Part shown: piece by piece, positions 1-10,854 of the stretch
Layout of the letters: each line of letters opens with the position of its first letter
Numbering within the stretch: position 1 is the stretch's first letter
NCBI GenBank assembly: GCA_944548615.1
Contig: OX155979.1
Coordinates: 13,197,766 to 13,261,765 of the forward strand
DNA: 64,000 bases
Direction of reading: 5' to 3'
Source: Micropterix aruncella
Taxonomy: Eukaryota; Arthropoda; Insecta; Lepidoptera; Micropterigidae
Notes under the pieces: model-generated
Told to the model about the DNA's origin: nothing
Databases searched by the model: none
What the model saw: the letters and a program-made list of their open reading frames with translations, nothing else
Program-made: the position numbers and the translations under genes

Positions 1-189
1 GTCTCAACTGTTTAACAAAAGACTTTTCCCTTTTACTGCATATAATTTCCCTTTTTACTGCATAAATGGTTAAAGAGATAAGACACTCACAAGAAGACAC
101 TCACAAATAACGGTAATATAGTCAAATTGTCATGCAAATACATACATACATATGCAGTAAAAAAAATATAACCATTCTTTTGGCAGTCA

Positions 190-289
190 TGAAATAAATC
201 ATAGCACGCAGTACTAACCGAACCACACTCATAATTTCATCTCAAGTAAAAAGTTTTACCGCCCAACGAAGTGGGCACGGGTCAGCTAG
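190..289 (+). mobile_element. Helitron-like 3' end, copy 1
   Basis: The last 100 bases match 785-884. The end has a short hairpin, GCCCA and TGGGC around ACGAAG, followed by CTAG and then T, as at Helitron 3' termini. Upstream bases 1-90 match the minus strand of about 19080-19165, so the element enters from outside the window. Confidence 0.55.
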
Positions 290-563
290 TAATAAATAAA
301 ACAAGAGATTTGTAACTCGCAATACATGTGTATATTGTTAATTTTATTTATTCATGTTATTTATAATAAACAATCACACATAATGTAATAAACAATTGCT
401 TGTTTAAAATATGTTAAAAAGTGCTCAAATTTGTCCTTAATAAACTTTTACTACTAATCTAACATTAAATTATGCCATTTTCCTGACTTGGACCTGTCCT
501 TTCATACATTTTTGGTTTTATCCAAAATTGTTCATCTCATGCATTCTATTTTTTTTATTTTAG

Positions 564-885
564 ACTAGCTGACCCAGTGAACTTCGTACCGCCTAACAGT
601 CAATGAATGTCGTGTTACAGATTAGCTGAACTTAATTTATGATTTTATGAAAGTAATACAATGAATACAAAATAAATATTAAGTTCATTACTGTGAACAT
701 GCCACGTACAACTAACCATGAGAAAAACACGGATTTTCATTTTGTATGGTAAAATGTTTTTGCTTTTATTTAAATTTTTCGTCAGGAAATAAATCATAGC
801 ACTCAGTACTAACCGAACCACACTCATAATTTCATCACAAGTAAAAAGTTTTACCGCCCAACGAAGTGGGCACGGGTCAGCTAGT
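564..885. mobile_element. Helitron-like repeat with inverted ACTAGCTGACCC ends
   Basis: Starts ACTAGCTGACCC and ends GGGTCAGCTAGT, with related subterminal sequence on both sides, so both ends look like Helitron 3' termini in opposite orientation. The right half matches copy 1. It may be two elements joined, or a terminal-inverted-repeat element that captured the end. Confidence 0.45.
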
Positions 886-994
886 ATGACAATAAAGTTT
901 TACAATAAAATCTTTGAAAAGATTATATCTAAAGTAAAGATTTATCTAAAGTAAGATCTAAAGAAAGATTATATCTAAAGTATATAAAAAGTAA

Positions 995-1240
995 AGAGTT
1001 ATATCTGGACGGAGGGCTTTGCATCCATGACTTTCAGATCGCAAATTAATACTGTTTAGAGAAAGAATACCTCCAGAATCCTATCTAAAGTTTTCACGAT
1101 TATTGATAAAGGTTTTGTAGTGAAATGTTTCTTGCCTTTAGAACTGTTCCGCACAAACTTTATCGGGGGTTTGTAGGGTACTGTCAGACCCTTGTTGGCA
1201 CGAGCCACTCAGAGGCTAATTAATACGCCTGGGTCTGACA
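995..1240 (-). mobile_element. Fragment of the restriction-endonuclease LINE (family C)
   Basis: On the minus strand this matches the segment of the element at 53.2-55.9 kb that encodes VARANKGL through ALRPDI, but it is more diverged and has stops. Confidence 0.7.
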
Positions 1241-1269
1241 GTGAGGCTTCAATGATAAACTTATACCGC

Positions 1270-1345
1270 AGTGGAGGAAGAAATAGAGCCGATAATTGAA
1301 TAAATACAGATATAATACAGATAATACGAAAAACGCCAATCGGCA
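1270..1345. repeat. Fragment related to the TTAA element ending at 19713
   Basis: Shares the segment from ATAGAGCCGATAATTG to the CGCCAATCGGC palindrome region with 19640-19695. The TTAA terminus is lost. Confidence 0.5.
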
Positions 1346-1634
1346 TGCGTGGCTGGCGTGCGATGCGTGGATCGTTCGAAATTTGAATTGAATGCTCATG
1401 GCAACCCGCGTTTGCAATTTGATTTTTAAAAGAGATGACATTCGAGGAATACTAACAGAAATTTTCGCCATTGACTTTATTTATGAAATGAATATTCAAA
1501 TGAAGTCCCTGGTTAATTGCCGTGAAAGTATTTGGGGTGAAACAATGGATATTATATCATCTTCAAGTTCGGTATATCGAGGTTGTTCTGTAATAATAAT
1601 AATAATTATTATTATTATTGCTATAATTGGAGGG

Positions 1635-2238
1635 AGTTAATGGGCCCTTTCTGAGTTGGCCACGAAGACCCATTCCGTTCAGGGTTGGTCACACTCACAG
1701 GTCAACACCCATCCGACGGCCTCCACGCATGAAGTGCGAGCCTGGGTAGGATTCTGGCCTTGGTCAGTTTCCCCTGGGAATCAAACTTCTGGCGCTTCTG
1801 GACGGTCTGCGCACCGTGCGGCGTAAGCCAATCGACTGTGCACTCTGACTAACAGTCGGGGGAGTCTGGAAGCAGTACTGTTTCCTATAGAAACGACCAT
1901 CGGTTATCCGATCCTGGGTGAACAGCCGGGCAAAGGACGCTGTGGTCCGCGATAGATTCGGTATACACTGTTTCACCGCTTCGTAAGCGAGAGGACCGCG
2001 CAAGCGACGTCGAACTCGTAACCAATCGAGAGACTGGAGTAATCTGGTCGCAATTGGAAGTAAGGGCATGAGTGTAAGCCCGCTGGGTAACACTCCTGGC
2101 TATCTCGCGGTTAAGGCATTGGCCTCTTACGGGTTTGCGGCGGAGCTTGACGGTGGACTGTTTTGTCCAAGTCTTCTGCGCTCACTCCAGGGAGATAGAA
2201 CGATGAGCTCGCCCGCTGTAGTCGACAACCCTAGTTGT
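1635..2238 (+). mobile_element. GC-rich retroposon (family B), full copy
   Basis: About 604 bp, flanked by the direct repeat TATAATTGGAGGG at 1622-1634 and 2239-2251. There are no inverted ends and no poly(A). The start resembles GGGCCCTT..GAGTTGGCC and the end is the constant ..GTCGACAACCCTAG. Other copies are at 10333, 43.6-45.0 kb, 57629 and 63675. The open frames differ between copies and hit stops, so I see no conserved protein. Copy-to-copy 5' truncation suggests target-primed reverse transcription. Confidence 0.7.
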
Positions 2239-2280
2239 TATAATTGGAGGGTAGACGGGGGGGAAGGGGTGGAAAAAAGA

Positions 2281-2538
2281 TTATCGTACCTCGTCGGTCT
2301 CCTTGTCCTTTGGAATAGCGTCCAAATCTTCGTCTTCCACATCGTCGTCGTTCTTTAATTCAACATCTTCATCGCCGGGTTCGCTGCCCATAGGACTATC
2401 AACCGTCTTGACCATTTCGTCGGCAAAAACCACCTTCCGCCTTCGCGGACCGATTTTCTTCTTGGGCCGCCGCCTTCGACTCCTGAAGAACCGCGCGTTA
2501 AAGATGCTCCGGAGACAGATCCTCGACAAGCTCTCCAA
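2281..2538 (-). CDS. Exon 14: basic patch, RVxF motif and acidic C-terminus
   Basis: Encodes residues 588-672 and ends in TAA. The acceptor is CTCTTTGAACAG, phase 0. Residues 607-622 are strongly basic (SRRRRPKKKIGPRRRK), a probable nuclear localisation or DNA-contact segment. KVVF at 622-625 fits the PP1-docking consensus, and residues 632-672 are acidic. Four codons before the stop, GAG is followed by GTACGA, a possible donor, so the true terminus might lie in a further exon outside the window. Confidence 0.82.
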   Translation of the reverse strand: MESLSRICLRSIFNARFFRSRRRRPKKKIGPRRRKVVFADEMVKTVDSPMGSEPGDEDVELKNDDDVEDEDLDAIPKDKETDEVR

Positions 2539-2779
2539 CTGTTCAAAGAGAAAGGAATGGCGTTATTGATCAGTTAACTGATCAGTTAACAGTTAACTGA
2601 TAACTGACTTTAAAATGAAAATAAAATAAAATAAAATAAAAGTAACTGCGGAATTTATTTTTAAACGTTTTATTAAAATGAAGTGTAATTAAAATGAAGT
2701 GATGATAAGTATTCAGGATGTTTTTATTTAGTGACATCCTCCTGGTCACTAATTAAAATTTATCACTATAAAAGTCACT

Positions 2780-3605
2780 ATAAAAAGTTTGCGACGTTTG
2801 CGTGAGGCAATTCGCAAAAAAAGACCGGATTTGCGGGCAAACAACTCGTGGATTTTGTACCACGATAACGCACCGTCGCACAATGCGATCATTATCCGTG
2901 ACTTTTTGACCAAAAACAAAACAACTAATGCATCAAGGAATGGAGTACTCACACGCTGTTGTGAGCTTTATAATACCCATTTAAATGGTTTAGGTATGTT
3001 TAATAATTCCATAATCACTTACAAATACTCCGTAAATCAAACCCTAACCGATACAATAAGCTGACTTGGTTGTTAGCTATTTTTATTGATTATTATTATT
3101 ATTATTATATTTTATATACGCCATTACTAATATCATACCCGCTCACACTCCACACTTACACGCTTAACACACTCCCACAAACACATACACACACCCTGCA
3201 TACTCGACTCTTATGTACTTCTAAAATTGAAAAAAAATAAATTGAAGGTACGTTACTTTTATTAAGTAGTTAAAAAAAAACGTAATTTATGTAATTTTAT
3301 TGAAATCCGTAACCGGTTTTATTTGTTGTAAATCTGCATACATTTAAAAAAATATTATTACTGTAATACTGTGTGATTTCTCAATAAAGAATTGAATTGA
3401 ATTGAACAAATACCATCCAACAGCTACTGAATTCGCCCGATGTGGCTCCCTGTGATTTTTTCCTATTCTATCGACTCAAGAAAACGCTCCGCGGAACGCG
3501 TTACAGCACTCGAGATGAGGTAATGGAAAGATCGCTGACCGCTCTGATGGCCATACCGAAAATCGAGTACCAGACATGTTTCGAGGATTGGATCAAGCGC
3601 TGGCA
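2780..3605 (+). pseudogene. Mariner transposase fragment, split by a LINE tail
   Basis: The first part (to about 2930) encodes WILYHDNAPSH, the second catalytic Asp region. The second part (3408-3605) encodes LNSPDVAPCDFFLF with the third catalytic Asp, and EDWIKRWH near the C-terminus. Joining KNKT to NTIQQL restores the reading frame. The N-terminal half and both inverted repeats are missing. Confidence 0.85.
2935..3407 (+). mobile_element. LINE 3' end inserted in the mariner
   Basis: The insertion ends with a polyadenylation-like AATAAAG and an ATTGA-type short tandem tail (AATTG units). It contains an ATT microsatellite near 3090-3110. Short direct repeats of AACAA type flank it. No domain remains. 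Confidence 0.6.
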
Positions 3606-4560
3606 TAATCATAATCATAAGTTTTTTATTCAAAATAGTACGAAATCGTAACTTTTTGACGTCAATAATGCATACAAACATACATAAATGATAAAAAATT
3701 TAGATATTGTGACATTATAACAAATTATTGTGACATATAACGTGATATTAATCATCGAGGTAACCATTTTATTTCCAAGGGTCTTTGTCGTCTAGATAAT
3801 CATTTATTTTATAGTAGCCCTTTAAGTACAGCTTCTTCTCAATAAATGACTTAAATTGTATCACAGATAAATTTTGCATGTTTACTGGGACTTTATTGTA
3901 GAAGCGTATACATTGCCCTTTGAATGATTTTGTGGTTTTGGAGAGTCGACTTTTATGGTCAGCAAGTTTATTTTTATTTCTAGTATTGACACCATGCCTA
4001 TCAGAGTTTTTTAAAAACAGTTCTTTATTTTTATGCACATTGTATACATTAAGTTTTCATAGATGTAATGAGATGCAAGTGTCAAAATATTGATTTCTTT
4101 AAATTTTCCGCGTAACGACTGTCTAGCACCTAATTTATAAATAGCGCGGATGGCTCGTTTCTGTAGTATAAATATTTTATCAGCGTCAGCAGCATGACCC
4201 CACAGCAAGATGCCATACGACATCAAGCTGTGAAAATAGCTGAAGTAAACCAGCCTCGCGGTGTCTATATCTGTTAAATTACGAATTTTTTTTACAGCAT
4301 ATGCCGCCTGTCGGCCAATTTCTTAATGTGTGGTCCCCATTGTAGCTTTTTATCTAAAGTGATACCAAGGAATACAGTGGAATCGGCCAGTTCTAGGCTC
4401 TTATTTTTTATGATAATATTTGGCCCTATCTGCTTTACATTTGGAAGTGAGAAAGTCATAAGTGTGTTGCAGTCGATGGGGAGTACTTTGAAGAGGACAA
4501 TATTAATTTTGATGAATAAAAGTGTATTTTCGGTTTCCTACATAAATCCCTGATACTTTT
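3606..4560 (-). pseudogene. Non-LTR reverse transcriptase C-terminal region (family E)
   Basis: Minus-strand frames encode VFLGITLDKKLQWGPHI, then SYGILLWG, LQKRAIRAIYKLG and finally FYNKVPVNMQNL..FKSFI, the order seen after the RT palm in many LINEs. There are frame changes near 4030 and 4230. The 3' end is an ATTATG-type repeat at about 3606-3625. The end of this family recurs at 41.83-43.05 kb. Confidence 0.8.
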
Positions 4561-4649
4561 TGATCAAGGTGGTATACATTAATTCTTTGAAGAACGATAA
4601 CTAAGCTTAATTTTAATACAAATTTTGTCAATAAAGTAAAATAAAAAAT

Positions 4650-4925
4650 AAAATACCAACGGAGCTGCCATGGAATTCAGCGACCGGAGTCAGGCCCATC
4701 ATAATACTATTACACTTCTATGGTAGGTTAAGGACCGCTGTCTTGCCACATGTGAGCGCCCACTTTACCGCCCATTTACTCTCCCCTTCGAAGCCATAGA
4801 ATTTTAGATGTGAAAATTGCAGTTTTAGATATTATTTCTAGGAAGGCGTTGATTATTTTCCTGGAGAGACCAAGATTTTTAAAGAGGTGAAACAGAGATT
4901 TGGCTGGCAGGCCACGAGCGCCAAC
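4650..4925 (-). mobile_element. Family C LINE 3' end
   Basis: Matches the end of the element copies at 41.2-41.47 and 52.4-52.66 kb in reverse: the last codons of the endonuclease domain and the 3' untranslated region ending in GGAGCTGCCATGGAATTC (reverse sense). It is diverged, with indels. Confidence 0.7.
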
Positions 4926-5426
4926 TTCCACCGCGTGAACAGTTTATAAAGATATACAAGGCGCATGTGTGACTTATTCTTGAGTATGGCTATCGGCTCT
5001 GGAATCCTAACTTATGCAAAGATGTCATAGAAAAGGTGCAACAAAGGTGACCAATGCCAGTGGGCCCGAAGAATAGGAATTATGGAGATCGCTTGGAATT
5101 ACTTTGGATTGCCTACTCTCAAACAAAGTAGACAAACAGGGACATACTGATTGGGACATAAAATTCTCACAAATTATTACAATGTACCTTGGGCTAGAGA
5201 ATATATACAAATTCAATGTCTACTCAAATCGAGGTCATAGCAAAAAACTCAACCATGCAAAATTCATCTCAAGAATGTTCTGCAAAATAGGGTAGACTTG
5301 TGAAATAAACTACCATTTGAAGTGATTAGTGCAAGCTATATCAATCAATTTAAAAAGAGACTCAATTTGTACCTCAAGACTTGTTAATATTATTTATGAC
5401 TAGCTTTACAATATCTGATCTGGACG
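4926..5426 (+). pseudogene. LINE C-terminal fragment, interrupted by a hAT element
   Basis: Degenerate frames match the element at 20.05-22.1 kb: RRIGIME, then NKLPFEVISA and FKKRLNLYLKTC. Its 3' untranslated region resumes at 6961 after the hAT insertion and ends in an AATAAATAATA tail near 7015. Confidence 0.75.
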
Positions 5427-5627
5427 TAGGGCCGGATTTAGGGGAGGGCCTCTTTTTAAATTGGGCTCCACAAAAGAGGGCCCCCCACAATAGAGGCTTC
5501 GGAAAAAAAATCTTTCAAATTCCGACGAGTAAACTAGTAAACACTAGTAAACAGCTTTTCCTTTTATATTTTTTTCGCTGTATTACCTTTACCTACAGTA
5601 CTTTGTGCAAACATGATTATATTGATC

Positions 5628-5830
5628 TTAACCCCTCCAATCGCGAAGTAAAACTTCAGCTGTCACTTACGCCAGCGACATTTTCGCGCGTAAATTCGGC
5701 GCGAGTCAATGACCTTGAGTAAAATGACTATAACTTGTAAACCACTATACGGATCATAAAAAGAATAACTGTAAAATGATCGCATTGAAATTTGACATAT
5801 AAAACATTATAACCTTATCGGTTCTAATCT
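5628..5830 (+). mobile_element. TTAA element fragment (family F-like)
   Basis: Starts TTAACCCCTCCAATCGCG and contains the shared core CCACTATACGGATCATAAAA..GATCGCATTGAAATTT. The inverted repeat GAAGT/ACTTC lies at bases 18-30. The other terminus is not found. Confidence 0.55.
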
Positions 5831-5964
5831 ATCTATCTATCTAGAAACGCCTATTTTTTAAATGGATTTTTTGCAAGGTGACCGTTGGCTAACCAAAATT
5901 GATTAGCTCAAATCGTAGCATTTGTAAGCGTCAAACCAAGAATGGTTAACTCAAGTAGGAGGAG

Positions 5965-6818
5965 TTAACCCTTTGGCTATGCAACGACCAAATTTGGTTG
6001 CACATCAGAACACCGTTGACTACGTAACAACCAATATTGGCGGCTTGCTCCCGGAGCGCACAGTAATATCCTAATTTCTATACCAAATATCTCATTATTA
6101 GCATAGATACATAGATGGCCGCTAGAATAACGGATATTTATGGTAAAATTCCATTGTCAAACATCGCTGGTTGGTTTTAGTGTTTTTTTAGTGTTTTCAG
6201 TTGGAATATGAATAGAAATGTAAGTAAATTTAATTCTAAAACATTTTACGAACCGAATTCAGTGATTTTATGTACATTTTATTCCAATTTTACCTGTTTT
6301 TTTGAGTTGAAAAATTGGGTGCGTTTTATTGCTATGGCTTCATTACTAATTATTGAGTTTTTGACGATAAATAACTCGCCAATTAACTAAATAAGTAAAT
6401 AAATAACTCGCAAAAATTATTGGTTTTTATGAGTTAATATCTAAACATTTTTGTATGTAAATAAGCAAAACGAAATATTACCTTTGATAGAGAATCTAAT
6501 AAACATCGCAATAGTATTTACAATTTCTAAATAGGGTTCCATATTATTCCATAAGACAAGTACAAGTAAGAAATGCCGAGTTTTTTTCACTTTTTCGACT
6601 TTCTCATATTTATTCATAATTATATAATTGTTTTACAAAATGAAATTTCAATATTCTATATACGAAATTTCAATGCGATCATTGCACAGTTTTTTTTTTA
6701 TGATTGCTATAGTACTTCCATAGTTATAGTACTTTTTGTCGAGCGCTGCGATATTGCAAGAAATTCTAATAAATTGCCGCGGTCTGCCATGAAATCATGC
6801 CGCTACTCGAAGAGTTAA
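5965..6818 (+). mobile_element. TTAA (piggyBac-like) element, family GH, complete
   Basis: 854 bp with TTAA at both ends. The left end has the palindrome ACCAAATTTGGT at bases 23-34 and a second, CCAATATTGG, at 67-76. The right end starts TTAACTCTTCGAGTAGCGG in reverse. There is no transposase. The core shared with families A and F is in the right part. Confidence 0.75.
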
Positions 6819-7032
6819 ATATATAAAAAAACGATTCATCTATATTTGTTTACTCCAATCAGAAACAATGGAATGTTAACATTGGTTATCTTTCTTTCAA
6901 CCAAGGGGGCCTCCACTCCTTTGTTGCCCCAAGACCTCCAGATCTCTAAATCCGGCCCTGTCTGGATGTGTCAGCAAAGATGCATGTCCAGAATAAATAA
7001 TAATATGAACATTTTAAAATTGATTTACTAAC

Positions 7033-7119
7033 CTCCATTGAGTTTCGGATAAACGGATTCTTAACTCCCTGATTCTCCACGTCCGATAAGTCACTTTCAT
7101 AGCTGTAATACTCGTTATC
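7033..7119 (-). CDS. Exon 13: acidic, Tyr-rich exon
   Basis: Encodes residues 559-587, beginning DNEYYSYESDLSDVEN. The acceptor is TTTTTTGCAG and the donor is GAG then GTTAGT; both are phase 0. It has several Ser-Asp/Glu sites of casein-kinase type. No domain is recognised. Confidence 0.82.
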
Positions 7120-7382
7120 CTGCAAAAAACATACACGAATTAGTAATACACTTCTATTGTGCCTTCCGTTCTGTTTCGTTGCGGCTCGTTGCGCATCGTT
7201 TGTTTGCTTGTGAAAATGGCTGGCGATAGTCGCGTAATCGCAACTGCAGTCTCGCAATCGGTGGGAAGAATTTATTGGCTTTAAAAAACAGGACTACAAG
7301 CTATGAGCGTTTATTATGCGGGCATTCTGTGAGAAAATGAACATCGATGTGAAATAATCTTCTCTTCTCCGTCGTTCCCTCA

Positions 7383-7920
7383 TTACTGAGGATCGTGGCC
7401 ACTAGACAACAGTTTGCCTACGAGGCTCCTCCACTCCGACCTGTCTTCTGCATGGCGGGTCGCAGACTGTATTGACCCTTTTGTAACTTCTTTGATGAGG
7501 TCGTTCCATCTGGCTCTGCTTCTTCTTCCCTCCATTTCTTCTAACCCCCGGAAAGCATTTTCTCCAGATTCTCTGGGTTTCTCCTGGCAACATGACCGAA
7601 GAACTGCAGGAGCCTTCTCATGCATACGGTGGAGAGCCTCACTTGGATGCTGAGTTCTTCCAGAACAGATTTGCTGGTGGGCTGTCCATAGGATTCTTAG
7701 CATTTTACGCCAACACCACATCTCCAGTGCATCGATTTTGGTGCGTATGCGAGCCTTCTGGGTCCATGTCTCCGATGCATAGAGAAAGATCGAGAAAAGC
7801 AGAGCTCGAACCAGCCTGACCTTAGTCCGCTTACTTATACCCCGATTCTTCCACAGCCTTTCTGGCTTGCTCATGGCCGATCTTGCCATCTGGCTTCTGC
7901 GTGAGCCATTACGTGTTATT
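7383..7920 (-). pseudogene. RTE-type LINE, C-terminal end
   Basis: The frame encodes KVRLVRALLFSIFLYASETW, DALEMWCWRKMLRILWT and, near the end, ATRHAEDRSEWRSLV, the classic tail of RTE-like endonuclease-reverse transcriptases. It is truncated at the 5' end, and the expected segment after WTAHQ is frame-disrupted. The frame stops at 7383. Confidence 0.88.
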
Positions 7921-7929
7921 CCAAAACAT

Positions 7930-8480
7930 GTAATTATTCAATTTATAAGTCAAAGCCTGAAAGGATGACGGGCGTTTTGGTATCGATCAGCAAAGATGCT
8001 GTCCGGAATAAATAATAATAATGAAATCTATATGGCCGACAATATTTCTACTGACTGGTGAAGTCCACTGTCATTTCACGAGATTGTGTTGAAACATAGC
8101 TGAGCCCCTCCCAACCCCCCCCCCCCCAAGCCCGCACAACACCCCCCTCAACCCCCACCCCCTCCACCCACTACCCCACTATCGGCTCACGGACACCCTC
8201 TGAGATCAAAATACAACCTAATACTCTCTAACCCCGGGTCGCAGCACTGATTTCTTCTCATTTTCTTTCACTGTGCATGTGTCTTTGGAATGCTCTGCCG
8301 GAAAATGTGAGAACCGCACTAAGCATAACAAGTTCAGAGAACATTTGAAATCTTCCGCATAAATCCCCTTTCCCTTTCCATTGTCCTTCTTTTAAACCTT
8401 AGCGTCCTTATAGGTGTTAAAATCTTTTGGTGTGGCACATACTGAGCCACATAAATAAAATGCTTCTTAGCATCTACTGG
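7930..8480 (+). repeat. LINE 3' tails and C-rich tract
   Basis: 7930-8030 resembles the tail of the LINE ending at 23105 (CAGCAAAGATGC, then AATAAATAATAATAAT). 8105-8175 is a C-rich run. 8265-8465 encodes a LWNALPENVRT-like LINE C-terminus and a 3' untranslated region. Confidence 0.5.
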
Positions 8481-8539
8481 CAAATAATGTTATTACAATA
8501 GTGTAGGTTAGTTCTAAAATATTGCCTTTTCTTACAAAT

Positions 8540-8770
8540 AAGCATTTTATTGCAAAGTGCGACTAAGTAAGGTTAGAAATAGTTTCCTGTATCAGTCCAA
8601 TATATTTTATAACAAGATTGCATTGCGCGTCAGGGGTCTTGGAGACGTTCAATTTAAGAGCAAGGTCCAGGATATACTTATTAAGAACCCAATGTATTCT
8701 GTTAAGGACTTTGAGAGTATTGATTTTCCTAATCTTCTATAATTATTTATATTAAAATCTTTTCCTATTT
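8540..8770 (+). pseudogene. LINE C-terminal fragment
   Basis: Encodes RLSKVRNSFLYQSNIFYNKI..LGDVQFKSKVQDILIKNPMYSV then a stop, closely like the minus-strand copy at 18277-18708. Confidence 0.75.
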
Positions 8771-9023
8771 TTGATTTTTTTTAAATTTTATAAATTTTAT
8801 TATTTACATTACTATTTACATTACAAGCATTGATTATCAAAGATGGATTATAATATAAAAATATATATTGACCATTTCTATTGCGACATTGTTATTGATT
8901 TAATTTCATATTTTTTATAATCTTAATTTTACTGTTTTATAACCGACTCTTCGTTTTTATACTTTGACTATCTGCAGTATTTTAGCAGCTCCAATTATTT
9001 TAAAAAGATCTTAAATCTTTATT

Positions 9024-9591
9024 TTAACCCCTCAAGCCCCGATTGGCCGATATCGGCCAAAACACGATGCAGCGTGACGACCCCGTTTTAGTTTTATTTT
9101 AACCCCTTGAGTATGATACGACCAAATCTGGTTCTGAAACAATTATCCGTTGAGTATGATACGACCAGATCTGGTTCCGCGTTTTTTTCACTTCTTTGAC
9201 GTTCTCATATTTATCTAATTGTTTTACAAAATGATATTTCAATATTCTATATTCGAAATTTCAATGCAATCATTGTGCAGTTGTTCTTTTTATGATTGGT
9301 GTAGTAGTTTCGTAGTTATAGTACTTTAAGGTCGATGTCGCCGAAAATCCTGCAAAAGTGACAGATGCATCCATGAAAATACCCATTTACTCCAAGGGTT
9401 AATTTAATTTATTTTAATTTATTATGTTTTATTATGTTAATATATTTTATTTTAATTATGGATACAGTGGTTTGGCATTAATTAATGTTTTGGTGAGACT
9501 GTCATAATTCAATTTTTTTACTAATTTTTACTAAAATTTTTTGGGACATCAACTTGTCAATCGGCTGAGGGGCCGAGGCCTGAAGGGTTAA
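9024..9591 (+). mobile_element. TTAA element family I, carrying a nested family A element
   Basis: Starts TTAACCCCTCAAGCCCC and ends GCCTGAAGGGTTAA. The perfect 18-bp palindrome TTGGCCGATATCGGCCAA lies at bases 20-37. It is interrupted by family A at 9099-9402. An uninterrupted copy is at 37007-37276. Confidence 0.8.
9099..9402 (+). mobile_element. TTAA element family A, copy 1
   Basis: 304 bp. The ends are TTAACCCCTTGAGTA and, inverted, TTAACCCTTGGAGTA. The left end has the palindromes ACCAAATCTGGT (bases 23-34) and ACCAGATCTGGT (66-77). It is inserted at a TTAA of the family I element, which gives a perfect TTAA duplication. Non-coding. Confidence 0.85.
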
Positions 9592-9759
9592 ATTGAAATA
9601 TTAATTGTTTTACAATTAAAAAATAATGGTCGATATTTAAAAAAAATATTATACCACATAAGGTATAATACCAGTTACTCAACTTGACTATACCAAGAGT
9701 AGGGATTCCTACCAACTGGATACCAAAAAAAAAATTATTATTATTATTGTGATATTTAT

Positions 9760-9823
9760 TTATATATATTTATTATGTAATGTTATTTTTAGCACACTGA
9801 AGTTATTCTATTCTATTCTATTC
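9760..9823 (+). repeat. LINE 3' tail with TTCTA repeats
   Basis: Ends AAGTTATTCTATTCTATTC, like the tails at 17440-17465 and 45835-45855. It abuts the donor of exon 12. Confidence 0.6.
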
Positions 9824-9827
9824 TTAC

Positions 9828-9890
9828 CTCTTTCATTGAACGTACGGCTGATATGTATGGATACACAGCACTCGAGTCCAAACCGTATTC
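9828..9890 (-). CDS. Exon 12: 21-codon micro-exon
   Basis: Encodes residues 538-558 (EYGLDSSAVYPYISAVRSMK plus E). The acceptor is a T-rich tract ending TTTAG and the donor is GAG then GTAAGA; both are phase 0. The donor bases run straight into a TTCTA-type retroposon tail. The tyrosine-rich content continues into exon 13. Confidence 0.78.
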
Positions 9891-10039
9891 CTAAAAAAAA
9901 CGAGTTATCCATTTAAAGAAAATAGTTCCAGTTCTTGCGCAGAAACCAGTTTTTCCCTTTCTCTCCTCTTCCTCTCCCAATTTCCTCTCCTCGGGCATTA
10001 TTAGTTTTAAATTCTTCCAGTTGTCTGAATGTTATGCAG

Positions 10040-10190
10040 ACGGTCTGTATATTAAGTAATAATCTTTATTTTCACAATGCGCGCATGTACCACTGAGTTT
10101 AGGTTAGTTGTAAGATATTGCCATCTGGCGTCAGCTCGCCTTTTTGTATAACAATTAAGTGCAAATAAAGGGTTTATTATTATTTTTATT
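10040..10190 (+). repeat. CR1-like LINE 3' end
   Basis: Holds the ACAATGCGCGCATGTACCACTG to GCAAATAAAG segment, also found at 60710-60830 and reversed at 35190-35280. No coding sequence. Confidence 0.65.
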
Positions 10191-10332
10191 AAAATAACTA
10201 TCAGAGTTCGCTAAATGCTATGCCTTCGCCTGGGCAATCTTAAATTAATCTAGAATAAGCTTAAAGATAGAAGCTTTTCTGATCGACCGAACGATTCAAG
10301 CGCAAGTTGGAAACCAATTGTCCCACAAATGA

Positions 10333-10839
10333 TCAACCTTCTGGCGCTCCTGGACGGTCTGCACACCGTGTGACATAAGCCAATCGATTGCGCGCTCTAA
10401 CAGTCGGGGGAGTCTGGAAGCAGTACTGTTTCCTATAGAGCAGGGGTGGTTGCGGACCTTACGGCGACTGCTCTTGAAACAACCATCGGCTACCCGATCC
10501 TGGGTGAACAGCCGGGCAAAGGATGCTGTGGTCGGCGATAGATTCGGTAAACACCGTTTCACCGCTTCGTAAGGGAGAGGACCGCGCAAGCGACCTCGAA
10601 CTCGTAACCAATCGAGAGACTGGAGTAATCTTGTCGCAATTGGAAGTAAGGGCGTGAGTGTAAGCCCGCCGGTTAACACTCCTGGCTATCTTGCGGTTAA
10701 GGCGTTGGCCTCTTGCGGGCATGTGTTGGAACTTGACGGTGGACTGTTTTGTCCAAGTCTTCTGCGCTCACCCCAGGGAGATAGAACGACTAATCGTTAA
10801 AACTTCCTGAGGTGACGGGCTCGCTCGCTGTAGTCCTAG
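10333..10839 (+). mobile_element. GC-rich retroposon family B, 5'-truncated copy
   Basis: Lacks about 120 bp at the start compared with 1635-2238 but has the constant 3' end. Direct repeats TTGTCCCACAAATGA (10318-10332) and TTGTCGCACAAATGA (10840-10854) flank it. Confidence 0.68.
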
Positions 10840-10854
10840 TTGTCGCACAAATGA

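Larger units (their letters stand above)
5427..6960 (+). mobile_element. hAT-like non-autonomous element
   Basis: The ends are TAGGGCCGGATTTAG and the inverse of CAGGGCCGGATTTAG. It is flanked by the 8-bp duplications TCTGGACG (5419-5426) and TCTGGATG (6961-6968). The empty site is visible in the related LINE tail near 23060. No transposase is seen; two TTAA elements are nested inside. Confidence 0.8.
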
